Assembly (NCBI GenBank): GCA_035513295.1
Contig: DATKCH010000014.1
Span: 1 to 6,485, forward strand
DNA: 6,485 bases
Reading direction: 5' to 3'
From: DATHRK01 sp035513295
Lineage (GTDB): Bacteria; Gemmatimonadota; Gemmatimonadetes; Longimicrobiales; RSA9
The notes beneath the pieces were generated by a model. The model was not told the origin of the DNA. It was given only the letters and a program-made list of their open reading frames with translations, and searched no databases. Shown piece by piece: positions 5,772 through 6,485 of the stretch. A program made the translations under genes and the position numbers. Position 1 is the stretch's first letter, and each line of letters begins with the position of its first letter.

Positions 5772-6485
5772 TGGCGCCGGCAGCTCGCCATCGACGAGGA
5801 ACACCTCGCGTGCGAACCGGACGACCCGTCCACCGCGGTAGTCGCGGCGCTTGAACTCCACCGCCCGCCGCGTCGACGCCGAGTACCACGTCTCGAACGC
5901 GCGCGGCCGGGTGCGGCCGAACGCTCCTACCTCCAGCACGGCGACGTTCACGCCGTCGTCGGGATCGCGCGCCGAGGGGTAGCGCAGCGCCTGCACGCCG
6001 TCCCGGCGCAGGACCGCGCCGAGCTCCTGCGTCTGCGCGTAGCGGTCCGGCGCCGCCAGCGTCGCGCGCACCGCGTCGAACGGCGCGAGGAGGAGATCGA
6101 CCCCGCGCGTCGTCCGGCAGCGCACCCGGAAGGCGCTGTGGCCCGTCTCGACCGTGCCGAGGTCGGCGGCCGTGCCCTCCAGGAACAGCAGCCGGTAGTA
6201 CGCGGTCTCGGCGAGCGCGGTGGCGACGGTCTCCGAGCCGTACCAGATGCCGCGCTCGGTTGGGCGGCCGAAGCGGGAGCCGCGGGGCAGGGGAGGGTAG
6301 CGGAACGGCGTCGAGAGGAGGTAGTGCACGCGCGCCTCCGGCGCCGGCGGCTTGGCCCCCTCCAGCAAGTCCTCGAGCAGCTCCTGTTCGGCCAGCGAAT
6401 CCACGAGCTTGCGGGTCGACACGACGTGCTGGGCCTCGACGACGCGCCACGGATCCAGGTCGAGACGGCGGGCGAGGTCCTCCGA
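5763..6485 (-). CDS. RES-domain protein, probable NAD+-degrading toxin of an Xre/RES-type toxin-antitoxin pair (start outside window)
   Basis: I extended the open frame by hand to the right edge. The 240 visible residues have no stop, and in the extension a WRVVEAQHVVSTRKLVDS segment typical of this RES subfamily runs across 6446-6393. A start within the window at 6422 is therefore too short. RES-family signatures are visible: Arg in STPFRYPPLPRGSRF (Arg codons at 6302-6300 and 6275-6273), Glu in ATALAETAYYR (codon 6209-6207) and Ser in RYPSARDPDDGVNVAVLE (codon 5975-5973). Together these give the Arg-Glu-Ser set that names the domain. Characterised RES toxins (MbcT of Mycobacterium tuberculosis, ResT of Pseudomonas putida) degrade NAD+ and are neutralised by an Xre/DUF2384-like antitoxin, usually encoded just upstream. 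Here that would lie beyond the right edge. A toxin role is inferred from the family; some RES proteins may lack it. Confidence 0.9.
   Translation of the reverse strand, partial: SEDLARRLDLDPWRVVEAQHVVSTRKLVDSLAEQELLEDLLEGAKPPAPEARVHYLLSTPFRYPPLPRGSRFGRPTERGIWYGSETVATALAETAYYRLLFLEGTAADLGTVETGHSAFRVRCRTTRGVDLLLAPFDAVRATLAAPDRYAQTQELGAVLRRDGVQALRYPSARDPDDGVNVAVLEVGAFGRTRPRAFETWYSASTRRAVEFKRRDYRGGRVVRFAREVFLVDGELPAPAA

Overview
The window is very GC-rich, with strong G/C bias at third codon positions and long spurious open frames on both strands. It contains six genes, two of them cut by the window edges. The organism is most plausibly a Gemmatimonadota bacterium or a relative. The basis is the high GC, two membrane-anchored TolB-like/TPR proteins of a type abundant in that phylum, and a DUF3127 protein, a family known mainly from Bacteroidota and neighbouring groups. 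This assignment is inference; no rRNA or other strict marker is present.

Left block, minus strand, read right to left: a DUF3127 OB-fold-like protein with an SSB-type acidic tail (2782-2411), a 606-residue three-helix membrane protein with a TolB-like domain and TPRs (2263-443), and the start of a GcvT/aminomethyltransferase-family protein (421-1, running off the left edge). The last two are 21 bases apart and probably co-transcribed. A 147-base gap separates the first two, so a single three-gene transcript is possible but not shown.

Middle block, plus strand: a second TolB-like/TPR membrane protein (3022-5106), paralogous to the first and divergent from the DUF3127 gene. The 239-base divergent spacer holds a strong ribosome-binding site for the DUF3127 gene, a weak -10-like hexamer and a perfect 7-bp inverted repeat. 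Both TolB/TPR proteins are predicted to place their C-terminal sensing/scaffold part outside the cytoplasm. Neither carries a kinase, cyclase or DNA-binding domain.

Right block, minus strand: the 3' part of a RES-domain gene, of the Xre/RES toxin-antitoxin NAD+-degrading toxin family (6485-5763, start beyond the right edge), then a YciI/DGPF-domain protein (5604-5176) convergent with the second TPR gene. The gap between them holds a 26-base near-palindrome and an imperfect direct repeat that overlaps the RES stop codon.

No tRNA, rRNA, CRISPR array, insertion sequence or phage gene was seen, and no gene-free stretch exceeds 300 bases. The region looks like ordinary accessory chromosome. The points most worth a second look are the paralogous TolB/TPR pair around the SSB-tailed DUF3127 gene, the QD substitution in the GcvT-like protein, and the RES toxin at the right edge.
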